Assembly: GCA_017464765.1 (NCBI GenBank)
Contig: JAFTYK010000010.1
Coordinates: 1 to 35,483 of the forward strand
Length of the DNA: 35,483 nt
From: Ruminococcus sp.
GTDB taxonomy: Bacteria > Bacillota > Clostridia > Oscillospirales > Acutalibacteraceae
Direction of reading: 5' to 3'
The notes under the pieces were generated by a model that worked only from the letters and a program-made list of their open reading frames with translations, ran no database searches and had not been told where the DNA came from. A program made the translations under genes and the position numbers. Below, piece after piece: positions 24,358 through 32,163 of the stretch (its first letter is position 1; each line of letters starts with the position of its first letter).

Positions 24358-25632
24358 TCACAACAACCTGTTGACTACATCAGCAAAGTCTTCTTTGAGC
24401 ATCTTATCAATATTAGCCTTCATGTGATTTTTCATACCAAGCTCGTTAGCTTTTTGAGCATACTCTTTTATAAGGCTAGGGTTGCTCACAAAAGCATCTA
24501 TAGTACTTAACAAAGACTTTGTATCATTGATACAAACAGCAGCATCGTTATCCTTCAAATAAGCAATACCTGCTTGCGACTTCGGTCCGATAGCCAATAT
24601 GGCACAACCGCTATTCATACAATCTATTATTTTTGTAGAGAAGGACAATCTCGTAATACACCTGTTTTTCAGATCAAACGATTCAACATGAACCGCAATG
24701 TCTGACTCATCATATTTTTCTTTAAGTTGAGTGTATGGCACTGCTCCGTGTAAAAACGAATTGCGACCATCATTCAACTTCTCAGACTGTTTTTCACTTA
24801 GCTTTGAAGCTGAATATATATGTAATTGCGCTTTAATATGCGACTGATTAATAACCTCTAACGCTTTAGCAACCTTTCCAAGAATCTTCCACCTGTTTAA
24901 GTACAATCCTCCGGCATATATTATTTTTATCGGAGACTGGGGTTCTTTTATTTGTTCGGAAAAATCAGCAGCCTTGCACAATACTTTCATACGAATACCA
25001 AACAGTTCTTCGTATTCTTCCTTTTGCAATTGGGTCATAGTATACACAAGAGAACACTGAGAAAAATGTCGTCTTATCCACTTTCTTGTGATTAACCTGT
25101 TAATCCAGAACGAAGGCGAAAACCGAAACTGTCTAATTGAATAGTTATCATCTGATATATAAGATATCATCGGACAGTCAGCGATGCTTTTGACATACAG
25201 CGCCAGTTTGGAAACATGGTAGTACGAATAGCACGGAGCAAATATCACATCAGGTTTAAATTCCTTGATGAAAGTCTCAAGCTCTGGTGTTCTGAAATTA
25301 AACAGCGTCCACAAAAACTCTCTTGCAAGTAGCGCAGGTTCTCTCAAAAATCCAGTAAGTCTTTCTTTCAGCTTACCCTCTATATCTGATGTTTCATCTG
25401 ATTCACTCGAAGAATAGTCTTTTTCTTCCAGTCTGCGCCCTTTTTGTTTAGTCACAAGCATAGCATCAGAAATCTGAAAATACTTTTGACACACTGAATT
25501 TTCAGGTTGTTCGCCGCTACAATATATCTGCGCTATATTGGCATCTTCGAATGAGGAAAAAATGTTTGACAACACATTTCCCCCATTATTTGTTTCACGC
25601 CAGGATTCATTTGAAACAATCAGTATATTCAT
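24358..25632 (-). CDS. Glycosyltransferase, GT4-like
   Basis: 424 residues. Starts MNILIVSNESWRETNNGGNV, the donor-independent N-terminal Rossmann loop. PDVIFAPCYSYYHVSKLAL and MISYISDDNYS follow. The C-terminal domain has KIIYAGGLYLNRWKILGKVA, LHGAVPYTQLKEKYDESDIA and STKIIDCMNSGCAILAIGP (donor binding). An acidic low-complexity patch lies at ~75-90 (YSSSESDETSDIEG). No signal or membrane helix. Its start is 3 bases after the preceding GT2 gene's stop. Specificity unknown. Confidence 0.82.
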   Translation of the reverse strand: MNILIVSNESWRETNNGGNVLSNIFSSFEDANIAQIYCSGEQPENSVCQKYFQISDAMLVTKQKGRRLEEKDYSSSESDETSDIEGKLKERLTGFLREPALLAREFLWTLFNFRTPELETFIKEFKPDVIFAPCYSYYHVSKLALYVKSIADCPMISYISDDNYSIRQFRFSPSFWINRLITRKWIRRHFSQCSLVYTMTQLQKEEYEELFGIRMKVLCKAADFSEQIKEPQSPIKIIYAGGLYLNRWKILGKVAKALEVINQSHIKAQLHIYSASKLSEKQSEKLNDGRNSFLHGAVPYTQLKEKYDESDIAVHVESFDLKNRCITRLSFSTKIIDCMNSGCAILAIGPKSQAGIAYLKDNDAAVCINDTKSLLSTIDAFVSNPSLIKEYAQKANELGMKNHMKANIDKMLKEDFADVVNRLL

Positions 25633-25635
25633 ATA

Positions 25636-26637
25636 TTAATTTGCCTTTCTGTACGCATTCACCAGCAAAGCCGTAAATCTGAGTCCGAAGACATTCGCTA
25701 AAACCGAAAGAATTTTACCCCTTAGTGTTAAAGAGTATTTCAAAGTCCATTTATATTTCTTAAGCAAACTCATAACATCTTTTTTATCATCAGAAGGGAT
25801 TAAATTATATAAATACAGTAAAATCGAATACTCGTAAGCTACACAGCTCATCATGTATTGATTAACTGCTTCATTAGTTTTTTTATTCACAGTAAGTTTA
25901 TCTGCAGATTCAACCACAAATTTTGATAAATCCAGAAAGTTTCTCACTGTTATTTTATTTGTAATCGAACCTTGTCTGTTCTGTCTGTAGTGATAATACG
26001 GGAAATCAAGATAATCAAAATCTTTTGATAATAACACACAATCCCTTATAAATCCCAAGTCTTCAGAAAGTCTGCGATCGTAAGGAAAGTGCAGGTCATT
26101 ATCAATCAGAAACTCTCTTCGAAATAATTTTGCCCACGCACTTCCCGGGTATTTAGGTCTTGATGCGATGTGGTAAATCGCGGATTCTCTGCTCTGGTTA
26201 AGTAGCTTCGCTCTTTCTAAGCACTCTCCAATGTACTCATACTCTGTATCGGAATAAAACTTGTGAGCTTTTAGAAAACACATATCCGTGCCGCCGGATT
26301 TAATCCACTTAAGTATTCCTTTTACGCTATCGCTTGCAATTTTATCATCGGAGTCCACAAAAGTCACATATCTTCCCGTTGCAATTTCAAGCCCACTATT
26401 TCGAGCTGACGATAGTCCACCGTTTTCTTTTTTAACCATTTTGATTCTTTGGTCTTTCTGCACATACTGTTCGCATATCATTCCCGATGAATCCAAAGAA
26501 CCATCATCGACCAAAATAATCTCACACTCATCTGTTATCTGAGACAAAATACTATCGATACATTCGCCCAAGTATTTCTCTACATTATATATTGGTAAAA
26601 TAAAGCTAAGTAAAATTCGGTTTTCAGTTGCTTTCAA
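25636..26637 (-). CDS. Glycosyltransferase, GT2 family
   Basis: 333 residues from a TTG at 26637, preceded by GGAGAGG with 6 bases spacing; a longer in-frame reading from 26679 lies in the upstream gene and has no such site. GT-A fold motifs are clear: SFILPIYNVEKYLGECIDSI, LVDDGSLDSSG, KENGGLSSARNSG and the metal-binding FVDSDD. Inverting sugar transfer from a nucleotide sugar to the lipid-linked repeat unit. Overlaps the preceding gene by 14 bases. Confidence 0.9.
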   Translation of the reverse strand: MKATENRILLSFILPIYNVEKYLGECIDSILSQITDECEIILVDDGSLDSSGMICEQYVQKDQRIKMVKKENGGLSSARNSGLEIATGRYVTFVDSDDKIASDSVKGILKWIKSGGTDMCFLKAHKFYSDTEYEYIGECLERAKLLNQSRESAIYHIASRPKYPGSAWAKLFRREFLIDNDLHFPYDRRLSEDLGFIRDCVLLSKDFDYLDFPYYHYRQNRQGSITNKITVRNFLDLSKFVVESADKLTVNKKTNEAVNQYMMSCVAYEYSILLYLYNLIPSDDKKDVMSLLKKYKWTLKYSLTLRGKILSVLANVFGLRFTALLVNAYRKAN

Positions 26638-27736
26638 AGTATATCCTCTCCACTTTATCAATAACAGGCAAAACACCAAAGTTCTTCGCCTTATCCGAGT
26701 TATACATTCCGATTCCTTGCATATCTGATTTCATTACTTTTGAAATTGCATTTGCACAAGATTGGTCGCTATGAGGATCAAACAACGCTCCGCCTTTATC
26801 ATCTATCAAATCAACATTTCCGCGAATATGACTTACAACGCAAGGCAATGAGCTTGCCATAGCTTCCATCAACGATGCAGATAACCCTTCCCTGAAAGAA
26901 GGAAAACAGAAAATATCAACACAACAATTAAGCTCAAAAATATCATTTCTGAATCCGAGAAAATGCACCTGCTCAGATACACCAAGTTCTTGAGCTAACT
27001 TAATCAGATACTCTTTCTTTTCACCAACACCCGCAATCGCATAATGAATAGTGGGGTCATCAAGTCTTGCTAAAGCTTTTATCATAACCTGATGGTTTTT
27101 ATTGTCATTAAGCTCGCCTACCGAAAAGAGTAACATCGCGTCTTGAGGCACACCGATTTCCTGCCTTTTTGCACCTTTGTCAACCTGAACATTTTCAAAT
27201 CTCGAAAGATCAATTCCTACACCCGGAACATAACAAACCTGTTTTGCTTTAAATTTACTTTTAGCAAGCTCGTAGTCTTCCTGGTTTATAGTTATCAACT
27301 TGTCAGTAAAACGTGAGCAGAACTTCTCAACGGGATAGTAAACCGCCCAATTAAGCTTCGGCGCACCTTTGTAAAAATGAAAACCATGCGCTGTGTAGAA
27401 AACTTTAATACCATTTTTCTTTCTGAATTTCCTACACACCAGTCTTGTTATTATCGATGCGTTTGGAGTATGACAATGAACAATATCATACTCGCCGTTC
27501 TCTATGACGGCTTTTAGTTGTCCGTAAGCTTTTATATTGTCTTTTGATAGCGGTGAACGAGAAAAATCTATCTGATAAGATTTACATCCTAACTCACTAT
27601 ATAAACCGTCAAGCTCTAAATCACTATAGTTGCACGCAATATCAACCTGACAGCCCTTTTTAACAAGCATTTCGATATGTGGCTTGAAGAAAGTATTTAT
27701 CGTTAAAGAGATTGTTGTAATATACAGTATTTTCAT
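26624..27736 (-). CDS. Glycosyltransferase, GT4 family (EpsF/CapM-like)
   Basis: 370 residues. Motifs: YDIVHCHTPNASIITRLVCR, VFYTAHGFHFYKGAP (typical of the group acting early on undecaprenyl-linked amino sugars), GVGIDLSRF, LFSVGELNDNKNHQ and the EX7E motif PSFREGLSASLMEAMASSLP. Overlaps the acetyltransferase stop by 4 bases (ATGA). By position it probably adds the second sugar; this is inference. Confidence 0.9.
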   Translation of the reverse strand: MKILYITTISLTINTFFKPHIEMLVKKGCQVDIACNYSDLELDGLYSELGCKSYQIDFSRSPLSKDNIKAYGQLKAVIENGEYDIVHCHTPNASIITRLVCRKFRKKNGIKVFYTAHGFHFYKGAPKLNWAVYYPVEKFCSRFTDKLITINQEDYELAKSKFKAKQVCYVPGVGIDLSRFENVQVDKGAKRQEIGVPQDAMLLFSVGELNDNKNHQVMIKALARLDDPTIHYAIAGVGEKKEYLIKLAQELGVSEQVHFLGFRNDIFELNCCVDIFCFPSFREGLSASLMEAMASSLPCVVSHIRGNVDLIDDKGGALFDPHSDQSCANAISKVMKSDMQGIGMYNSDKAKNFGVLPVIDKVERIYFESN

Positions 27737-28341
27737 AAAATTTCCTTTGCAGGAACACCAACATAAGTTGCACTGCGTTTAATATCTTTCACTACGACTG
27801 CGCCTGCTCCAATTGTACAATTCTTACATATACAAATGTTATTAATAACAGTTGCACCTATTCCCACATGAGTGAGCGTTTTGATACAAACTGTCCCACC
27901 TAATGCTACCTTTGGAGAAATATGCACATAATCCTCGATAATGTTATCGTGTTCTACTACAGCCCCTGAATTAATAATACAGTGCTTTCCTACCGAAGAA
28001 TGTGCATTGATTATAGCGCCAGCCATAACAACGCTACCGCAATCAATAGTTACATTTGTCGCTATCTGAGCTGACGGATGAATAAGCGTAACCCAGTTTG
28101 CATCGTATTTTTCAGCGATCATTTTACGGGTTTTATTGTTTCCGATACCGATTACAAAATCAGTCTTTGAATCGTTTAAAGAGTCGATATCTTCAGTCGT
28201 TCCTATAATCTTAAACCCCATACATTCATCGATTTTTCGGTCATCAAGAAGACTGATATCGGTATAACCGTTTTTCATCGCAATATCGGCAATCACCTTT
28301 GAGTGACCGCCAGCACCAACTATAACCAATCGATTACTCAT
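27733..28341 (-). CDS. PglD/NeuD-type sugar O/N-acetyltransferase
   Basis: 202 residues. N-terminal nucleotide-sugar binding part RLVIVGAGGHSKVIADIA; C-terminal left-handed beta-helix hexapeptides (IATNVTIDCGSVVMAGAIIN) with the catalytic His in VVEHDNIIEDYVHISP. PglD-like members acetylate the 4-amino group of UDP-4-amino-sugars using acetyl-CoA. It sits beside a PglE-like aminotransferase and a PglC-like transferase, a trio also seen as EpsN/EpsM/EpsL in Bacillus. Overlaps the preceding gene by 8 bases. Confidence 0.9.
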   Translation of the reverse strand: MSNRLVIVGAGGHSKVIADIAMKNGYTDISLLDDRKIDECMGFKIIGTTEDIDSLNDSKTDFVIGIGNNKTRKMIAEKYDANWVTLIHPSAQIATNVTIDCGSVVMAGAIINAHSSVGKHCIINSGAVVEHDNIIEDYVHISPKVALGGTVCIKTLTHVGIGATVINNICICKNCTIGAGAVVVKDIKRSATYVGVPAKEIL

Positions 28342-28975
28342 AAGCGACTATCTCCACTTCGCTACCCATAAATTCTTCCATTGTAGAACAAGTTTCACTG
28401 CTTATTCCATCTCGCTTAAGTACCGCTTTAAATGTACCCAATATTATTTTTATATCGCCCAAAAAAGTGATATTATCAACATATTCGACATCTAACTTGA
28501 ATTTTTCTTCCCAAGTGATAGCATTTCTGCCGTTTACCTGTGCAAGACCGGTAAGCCCCGGTCTTACATCGTGACGTCTTCTCTGCTCTTCTGTATATCG
28601 TGGAATATACTTCACTAATAACGGTCTTGGTCCTACCAACGCCAGATCACCTGTTAGTATATTAACAAGTTCAGGGAGTTCATCGAGAGATGTACTTCGT
28701 ATAAATCTGCCGTATTTATTAAGTCTTTCTTCGTCAGGTAGAAGATTACCGTCCTTATCCTTTTTGTTACTCATAGTGCGAAATTTTATCAGATTAAAAA
28801 TCTTTTCTTCGCCGTTTTTGTCTTTTTTACCCGGACGAGGTTGCACAAAGAACGGGTTTCCGCCCATAGCGATAGCACCTGACATCACTAATATCAAAAG
28901 AACAGGCGAAAGAAGTATGAGTGCCATCAACGCAAATATAAAATCAATAATTCTCTTGAAATACTTTGCATACAT
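28334..28975 (-). CDS. Initiating phosphosugar transferase (PglC/EpsL-type)
   Basis: 213 residues: the small monotopic form, with one N-terminal hydrophobic reentrant segment (~10-35) rather than the five-helix WbaP form. Motifs: KRIIDFIFALMALILLSPVL, PFFVQPRPG, FNLIKFRTM, STSLDELPELVNILTGDLAL, GPRPLL and RPGLTGLAQVNGRN. It moves sugar-1-phosphate from UDP-sugar to undecaprenyl phosphate, starting each repeat unit. The N-terminal PRPGKKDKNG lies at the catalytic loop. Confidence 0.93.
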   Translation of the reverse strand: MYAKYFKRIIDFIFALMALILLSPVLLILVMSGAIAMGGNPFFVQPRPGKKDKNGEEKIFNLIKFRTMSNKKDKDGNLLPDEERLNKYGRFIRSTSLDELPELVNILTGDLALVGPRPLLVKYIPRYTEEQRRRHDVRPGLTGLAQVNGRNAITWEEKFKLDVEYVDNITFLGDIKIILGTFKAVLKRDGISSETCSTMEEFMGSEVEIVAYE

Positions 28976-28995
28976 TATGTAAACCTCACCAAAAC

Positions 28996-30183
28996 CTATT
29001 CAAAACAACTTCTCACTATCTCAATAATCTTATCCTGCTCTTCTAACGTCATCTTGTTGTCACTAGGTAAGCACAAACCTCTGTTGAAAATATCTGCTCC
29101 TACATCTGTTTTTCCATCTTTTGTAATAAAGGTGTATTCTTTATTAACAGGCTGCAGATGCATAGGTTTCCAGATTGGTCTTCCTTCTGCATTGTACTTT
29201 TCGAGTGTCTCTAAAATCTCATCAGGGCAAGTTTTTCCCGACTCAGCAACATAACTTGTCTGTGTATCAGTTCTCACTTGCTCGCACATTGCATTTTCAT
29301 CAATCAACATACAAGAAAGCCAGAAATTAGGCTCCATTGTATTGGCGTCATAAGGATTCATAGTAACAGGTAAGTCCTTGAAACCTTCCCTGTATCTGTT
29401 ATAAATCTCCTTTTTACGATCTATATGTTTTTCAAGATAAGGTAACTGTCCTCTAACAATGCCAGCAATTATATTACTCATACGATAGTTGTAACCAATC
29501 TCGTTATGCTGATACCAAGGAGCTATTTCACGGCTCTGTGTTGACCACTTGCGAGCCTTATTTATTCCTTCTTCATCATCAGTAAGAATCATTCCTCCTG
29601 ATGAACCTGTAATAATTTTATTGCCGTTGAACGAGAGAACATTATATTTACCAAATCTACCGGTCTGTCTTCCTTTATATTTAGCACCAAAAGATTCAGC
29701 CGCATCTTCGATAACTATGGCGTTGTGTTTATGAGCAATAGCACAAATCTCGTCATATTTTGCAGGTGTTCCGTATAGATTAACGACAAGAACAACCTTT
29801 GTATCCGGGTAAAGTTCGAACGCCTTTTCAAGCGCAACAGGATCCATATTCCATGTATCGTACTCAGTGTCAATAAAAATAGGATTAGCTTTTTCATAAA
29901 CAATTGAATTAACTGTTGCCGCGAATGTCATATCACTACAAAAGACATTATCACCCTGCTTAATTCCCGCAAGCTTTATTGCAAGATGAAGAGCGGCAGT
30001 TCCACAAGAAAGAGGAACAGCATATCTGCTTCCCACTTTTTCACAGATAAGGCGTTCAATCTCCGAAAGATTTTCCCCTTCTGTGGAAACCCAGTTGGCC
30101 TCATAGGCTTCCTTAATATATTTCATCTCGTCGCCGTGCATGGTGGGTGATGAAAGCCAGACTCTTTTTTCAAAAGGTTCCAT
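28996..30183 (-). CDS. DegT/DnrJ/EryC1/StrS aminotransferase (PglE/EpsN-like)
   Basis: 395 residues from ATG 30183 (GAGGGGGG just upstream; the TTG at 30198 overlaps that site). PLP fold: LSCGTAALHLAIKLAGIKQG, VFCSDMTFAATVN, VIEDAAESFGAKYKGR and the Schiff-base lysine in SFNGNKIITGSSGG. It would aminate a UDP-4-keto sugar, preparing the substrate of the adjacent acetyltransferase. The matching 4,6-dehydratase (PglF/EpsC) is not in the window and must be supplied elsewhere. First gene of the locus, about 160 nt downstream of its promoter. Confidence 0.93.
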   Translation of the reverse strand: MEPFEKRVWLSSPTMHGDEMKYIKEAYEANWVSTEGENLSEIERLICEKVGSRYAVPLSCGTAALHLAIKLAGIKQGDNVFCSDMTFAATVNSIVYEKANPIFIDTEYDTWNMDPVALEKAFELYPDTKVVLVVNLYGTPAKYDEICAIAHKHNAIVIEDAAESFGAKYKGRQTGRFGKYNVLSFNGNKIITGSSGGMILTDDEEGINKARKWSTQSREIAPWYQHNEIGYNYRMSNIIAGIVRGQLPYLEKHIDRKKEIYNRYREGFKDLPVTMNPYDANTMEPNFWLSCMLIDENAMCEQVRTDTQTSYVAESGKTCPDEILETLEKYNAEGRPIWKPMHLQPVNKEYTFITKDGKTDVGADIFNRGLCLPSDNKMTLEEQDKIIEIVRSCFE

Positions 30184-30347
30184 AATGACCCCCCTCAAAT
30201 TCTAAAAGCATATACATAGACATCAGACACATAACATCAAAAAGTGCCTTTCTTGTGATATAGCTTTTCTCTTTTGAAACTTAGTTTCAATCATTTGTCA
30301 TACTGAGTGCCACAAAGACACACTTATAATTATAGTTATACACATAC
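30184..30347 (-). promoter_or_regulatory. Leader of the polysaccharide operon
   Basis: About 160 nt, non-coding. Contains the hairpin TTGAAAC / GTTTCAA (30274-30280 with 30284-30290), the near-palindrome TATAATTATAGTTATA (30325-30340, one mismatch between halves) at the predicted transcription start, and GTGGCACTCAG (minus strand, 30313-30303), which matches GTGGCACACAG of the second leader at 16217-16207 in 10 of 11 positions. Confidence 0.5.
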
Positions 30348-30376
30348 ATTATACTACGTTAGTTCTGAGTTTTCAA
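30348..30376 (-). promoter_or_regulatory. Main promoter of the polysaccharide biosynthesis operon
   Basis: On the minus strand: TTGAAA (30376-30371), 17-bp spacer, perfect TATAAT (30353-30348). Expected start near 30341. Confidence 0.78.
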
Positions 30377-30420
30377 TAGTTTTTACTTCATCATTTTAAC
30401 TTGTTAAAAAATAACAATCA

Positions 30421-30460
30421 AAAAACAAAAAGGTGCTATGAACAATTCACAGCACCTCTT
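30421..30460 (-). terminator. Terminator of the cobalamin operon
   Basis: AGGTGCT / AGCACCT (30431-30437 with 30451-30457), with an inner TGAA/TTCA helix, followed on the minus strand by TTTTTGTTTTTT. It isolates this operon from the polysaccharide promoter. Confidence 0.88.
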
Positions 30461-30467
30461 AATTACA

Positions 30468-31013
30468 TCAAATCTTTGCAATTTTTTTGTTCAATTGTTT
30501 CAAAAGATTTGATAATGGATATATAAACATACCCAGAATCAGATTCCCCACCGCATGAATAATATCGAACGGAAATCCTGCTACTATCCACGCAATAGTT
30601 TGCTCAAACGAAAGCGAAAACATCACCGCCTGAGCGGGTGCGTAAAGTGTTCCGAAACACAAACCGTGGACAGCACAAACCAAGGGATACACAATCATCT
30701 GTGTTTTTCTTCCCATATTCTTTGGAAGCAACATCACAACAGCCCACAATATAGTCCATATATACGTGTACGGCACCCACCACATATTAAATCCCGAATA
30801 AACACCATTCAAAAGCACATAGATATATATAGGCACTAACGCTTTTTTACGATAAACTACCGTAAGAAGTACTGTTAACATTCCTAGCAAATGAATATTC
30901 GGCAGAAACTCCATCATAATCTTTGAGATAAACATCATAGCACCGAACATAGCAAATAACGTCATCTCAAATATCGTAAGTTTCAATCTCTTTTGCTTTT
31001 TATTTTCGCACAT
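30468..31013 (-). CDS. ECF transporter S component, probably for cobalamin or a precursor
   Basis: 181 residues, about six membrane helices, basic N-terminus (KKQKRLKLTIFEMTLFAMFG), AMMFISKIMMEFLPNIHLLG, a conserved-looking YSGFNMWWVPYTYIW, and FGTLYAPAQAV. Size and pattern fit substrate-binding S components, which work with a shared EcfAA'T module (absent here). Substrate is inferred from the cobalamin riboswitch upstream and the DUF4430 lipoprotein in the same transcript; sequence alone would not decide it. Starts 1 base after the lipoprotein stop. Confidence 0.82.
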   Translation of the reverse strand: MCENKKQKRLKLTIFEMTLFAMFGAMMFISKIMMEFLPNIHLLGMLTVLLTVVYRKKALVPIYIYVLLNGVYSGFNMWWVPYTYIWTILWAVVMLLPKNMGRKTQMIVYPLVCAVHGLCFGTLYAPAQAVMFSLSFEQTIAWIVAGFPFDIIHAVGNLILGMFIYPLSNLLKQLNKKIAKI

Positions 31014-31014
31014 A

Positions 31015-31485
31015 TTACTTAGTGTAAACTAATTCGAACTTATCTCCTGATGAGATCGCCGTTTCATTAGCGCCTGCTGTCAGATACTCCCCGTCTTTAT
31101 ACATAGCCCAGTAAGACTGATCCACGTCATAATCAGCTAAGATGCCGTTGACTGTCTTGACATAAAGACCATAAGCGCCCTGTTCACCCTCTACAAGCTC
31201 TACACCTAATAGTGCATCTTCGAGGTTTTTGGCATCTGTGTTGATAGTGAGAGTAACCGCCTTTTCGCCTGCTTCAACTTTTACATCGATAGATGTGGCA
31301 CCTTCACCGAGTGTAGTGTCTTCGAGATATGTAGCACCCTCCCATAATGGGTCGATAGCCTCTGTCTGGTCTACAGTCGCTACTTTTTCTGTCGGCTTTT
31401 CGCTTTCGTTTTTATCACACGCACAAAGCGTAAGTGTCATACAAAAAACGAGTACCAGCATAGCGGATAAAATTTTTGTTTTCAT
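31015..31485 (-). CDS. DUF4430 lipoprotein, candidate surface corrinoid-binding protein
   Basis: 156 residues from ATG 31485, chosen for AAGGA 6 bases upstream; a longer in-frame reading up to 31569 would cross the terminator hairpin. Lipoprotein signal with lipobox LCAC (Cys ~20). After a Lys/Glu linker, residues ~55-156 are a DUF4430 domain: TSIDVKVEAGEKAVTLTINT, YGLYVKTVNGI, YWAMYKDGEYLTAGANETAI, DKFELVYTK. This domain is related to the C-terminal domain of transcobalamin/intrinsic factor. Riboswitch control supports binding of cobalamin at the outer membrane face and handing it to the S component; this is inference from context. Confidence 0.85.
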   Translation of the reverse strand: MKTKILSAMLVLVFCMTLTLCACDKNESEKPTEKVATVDQTEAIDPLWEGATYLEDTTLGEGATSIDVKVEAGEKAVTLTINTDAKNLEDALLGVELVEGEQGAYGLYVKTVNGILADYDVDQSYWAMYKDGEYLTAGANETAISSGDKFELVYTK

Positions 31486-31530
31486 TTTTAGTCCTTCTTT
31501 CATTGAAAAATTTATATTCTCAATGAATAA

Positions 31531-31560
31531 AACAAACGCGCCCTCCAAAGAGGACGCGAA
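31531..31560 (-). terminator. Riboswitch expression-platform terminator
   Basis: CGCGCCCT / AGGACGCG (31537-31544 with 31551-31558, one G-U), then GTTTGTTTTATT on the minus strand. The 5' arm GTCCTC (minus 31555-31550) is also complementary to GAGGAC at minus 31584-31579 at the 3' end of the aptamer, giving a visible antiterminator alternative. Confidence 0.83.
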
Positions 31561-31768
31561 TAAACCCAATCACCCGCAGTCCTCCGTTGCCCGAAGACTG
31601 TTTGCTAAAACAGATATGCCGAGCATTCCGACTCATTAAAGGAAACTAATGTCACTTCAAAACACGGTAATGGCTGTTGCGGTGGATTCTCACCACGCTT
31701 CCCTCGACCTCTCCTACTCATTCAAGCTGAGTATTCAAGCAAAAAGATACCTGCCTATTCATTTTTGA
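31561..31768 (-). promoter_or_regulatory. Cobalamin riboswitch
   Basis: On the minus strand the aptamer core reads GAGGGAA, GGTGAGAATCCACC, then GCCATTACCGTG (B12-box region), and later GAGTCGGAATGC, in the order and spacing of cobalamin riboswitches. A 5' GGCAGGTATC and the 3' GGGCAACGG...GACTGCGGGT complete it. It lies between a consensus promoter and a terminator, ahead of the DUF4430 lipoprotein. Exact ends are approximate. Expected to shut transcription when cobalamin is plentiful. Confidence 0.88.
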
Positions 31769-31776
31769 ACACAGCT

Positions 31777-31805
31777 ATTATACAGTGATACAAAAACTAT
31801 GTCAA
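31777..31805 (-). promoter_or_regulatory. Consensus promoter of the cobalamin operon
   Basis: Minus strand: perfect TTGACA (31805-31800), 17-bp spacer, perfect TATAAT (31782-31777). Start expected near 31770, just before the aptamer. Confidence 0.88.
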
Positions 31806-31816
31806 GAAAACATAAA

Positions 31817-32059
31817 TCATTTTATTTCCTGCTCTAAGTTGTCGAATTCAGGTGTAGAAAAAAATTCACCCAGTGTAATATCAAGTCCATCGCAAAACTT
31901 CTTTATTGTGATAATTGATATATCGCGTCTGCTTTCGTCCATCATACTATACGCCGTTGACGGGGTAACTCCTGAAATGTTAGCTAACTCGTTGATTTTC
32001 ATATTTCTTTCGGTACACAACTTTTGAAAACGCTTTACAACAACATCCTTGACACTCAT
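31817..32059 (-). CDS. XRE-family HTH transcriptional regulator
   Basis: 80 residues; GAGGTG 5 bases before ATG 32059. A single helix-turn-helix domain fills the protein: MKINELANISGVTPSTAYSM (~20-39), then ISIITIKKFCDGLDITLGEFF (read as two helices, ~47-67). No sensor domain. Divergent from the SLOG-like gene with a palindrome between them, so it may regulate that gene or itself. Confidence 0.9.
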   Translation of the reverse strand: MSVKDVVVKRFQKLCTERNMKINELANISGVTPSTAYSMMDESRRDISIITIKKFCDGLDITLGEFFSTPEFDNLEQEIK

Positions 32060-32099
32060 TTTATCACCTCAAGAATATTGTATGGTCAATTTCGCACCC

Positions 32100-32120
32100 G
32101 CGTATACGCTCTTGCGTATA
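32100..32120. promoter_or_regulatory. Palindrome and half-site between divergent genes, candidate operator
   Basis: GCGTATACGC (32100-32109) is a perfect 10-bp palindrome. GCGTATA recurs at 32114-32120 as a half-site overlapping the -35 of the plus-strand promoter. Position fits binding by the neighbouring XRE protein; not proven. Confidence 0.5.
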
Positions 32121-32140
32121 TTTTGAAATTATGTTATCCT
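32112..32140 (+). promoter_or_regulatory. Promoter of the SLOG-like gene
   Basis: TTGCGT (32112-32117), 17-bp spacer, TATCCT (32135-32140). AAGGAG follows at 32151-32156. Confidence 0.6.
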
Positions 32141-32163
32141 TTTATATGTAAAGGAGACTTATT

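Noticed and set aside
31229-31639. Plus-strand open frame of 136 codons across the riboswitch
   Set aside because: Antisense shadow of the lipoprotein gene; it overlaps a recognisable aptamer and terminator and has no ribosome binding site.
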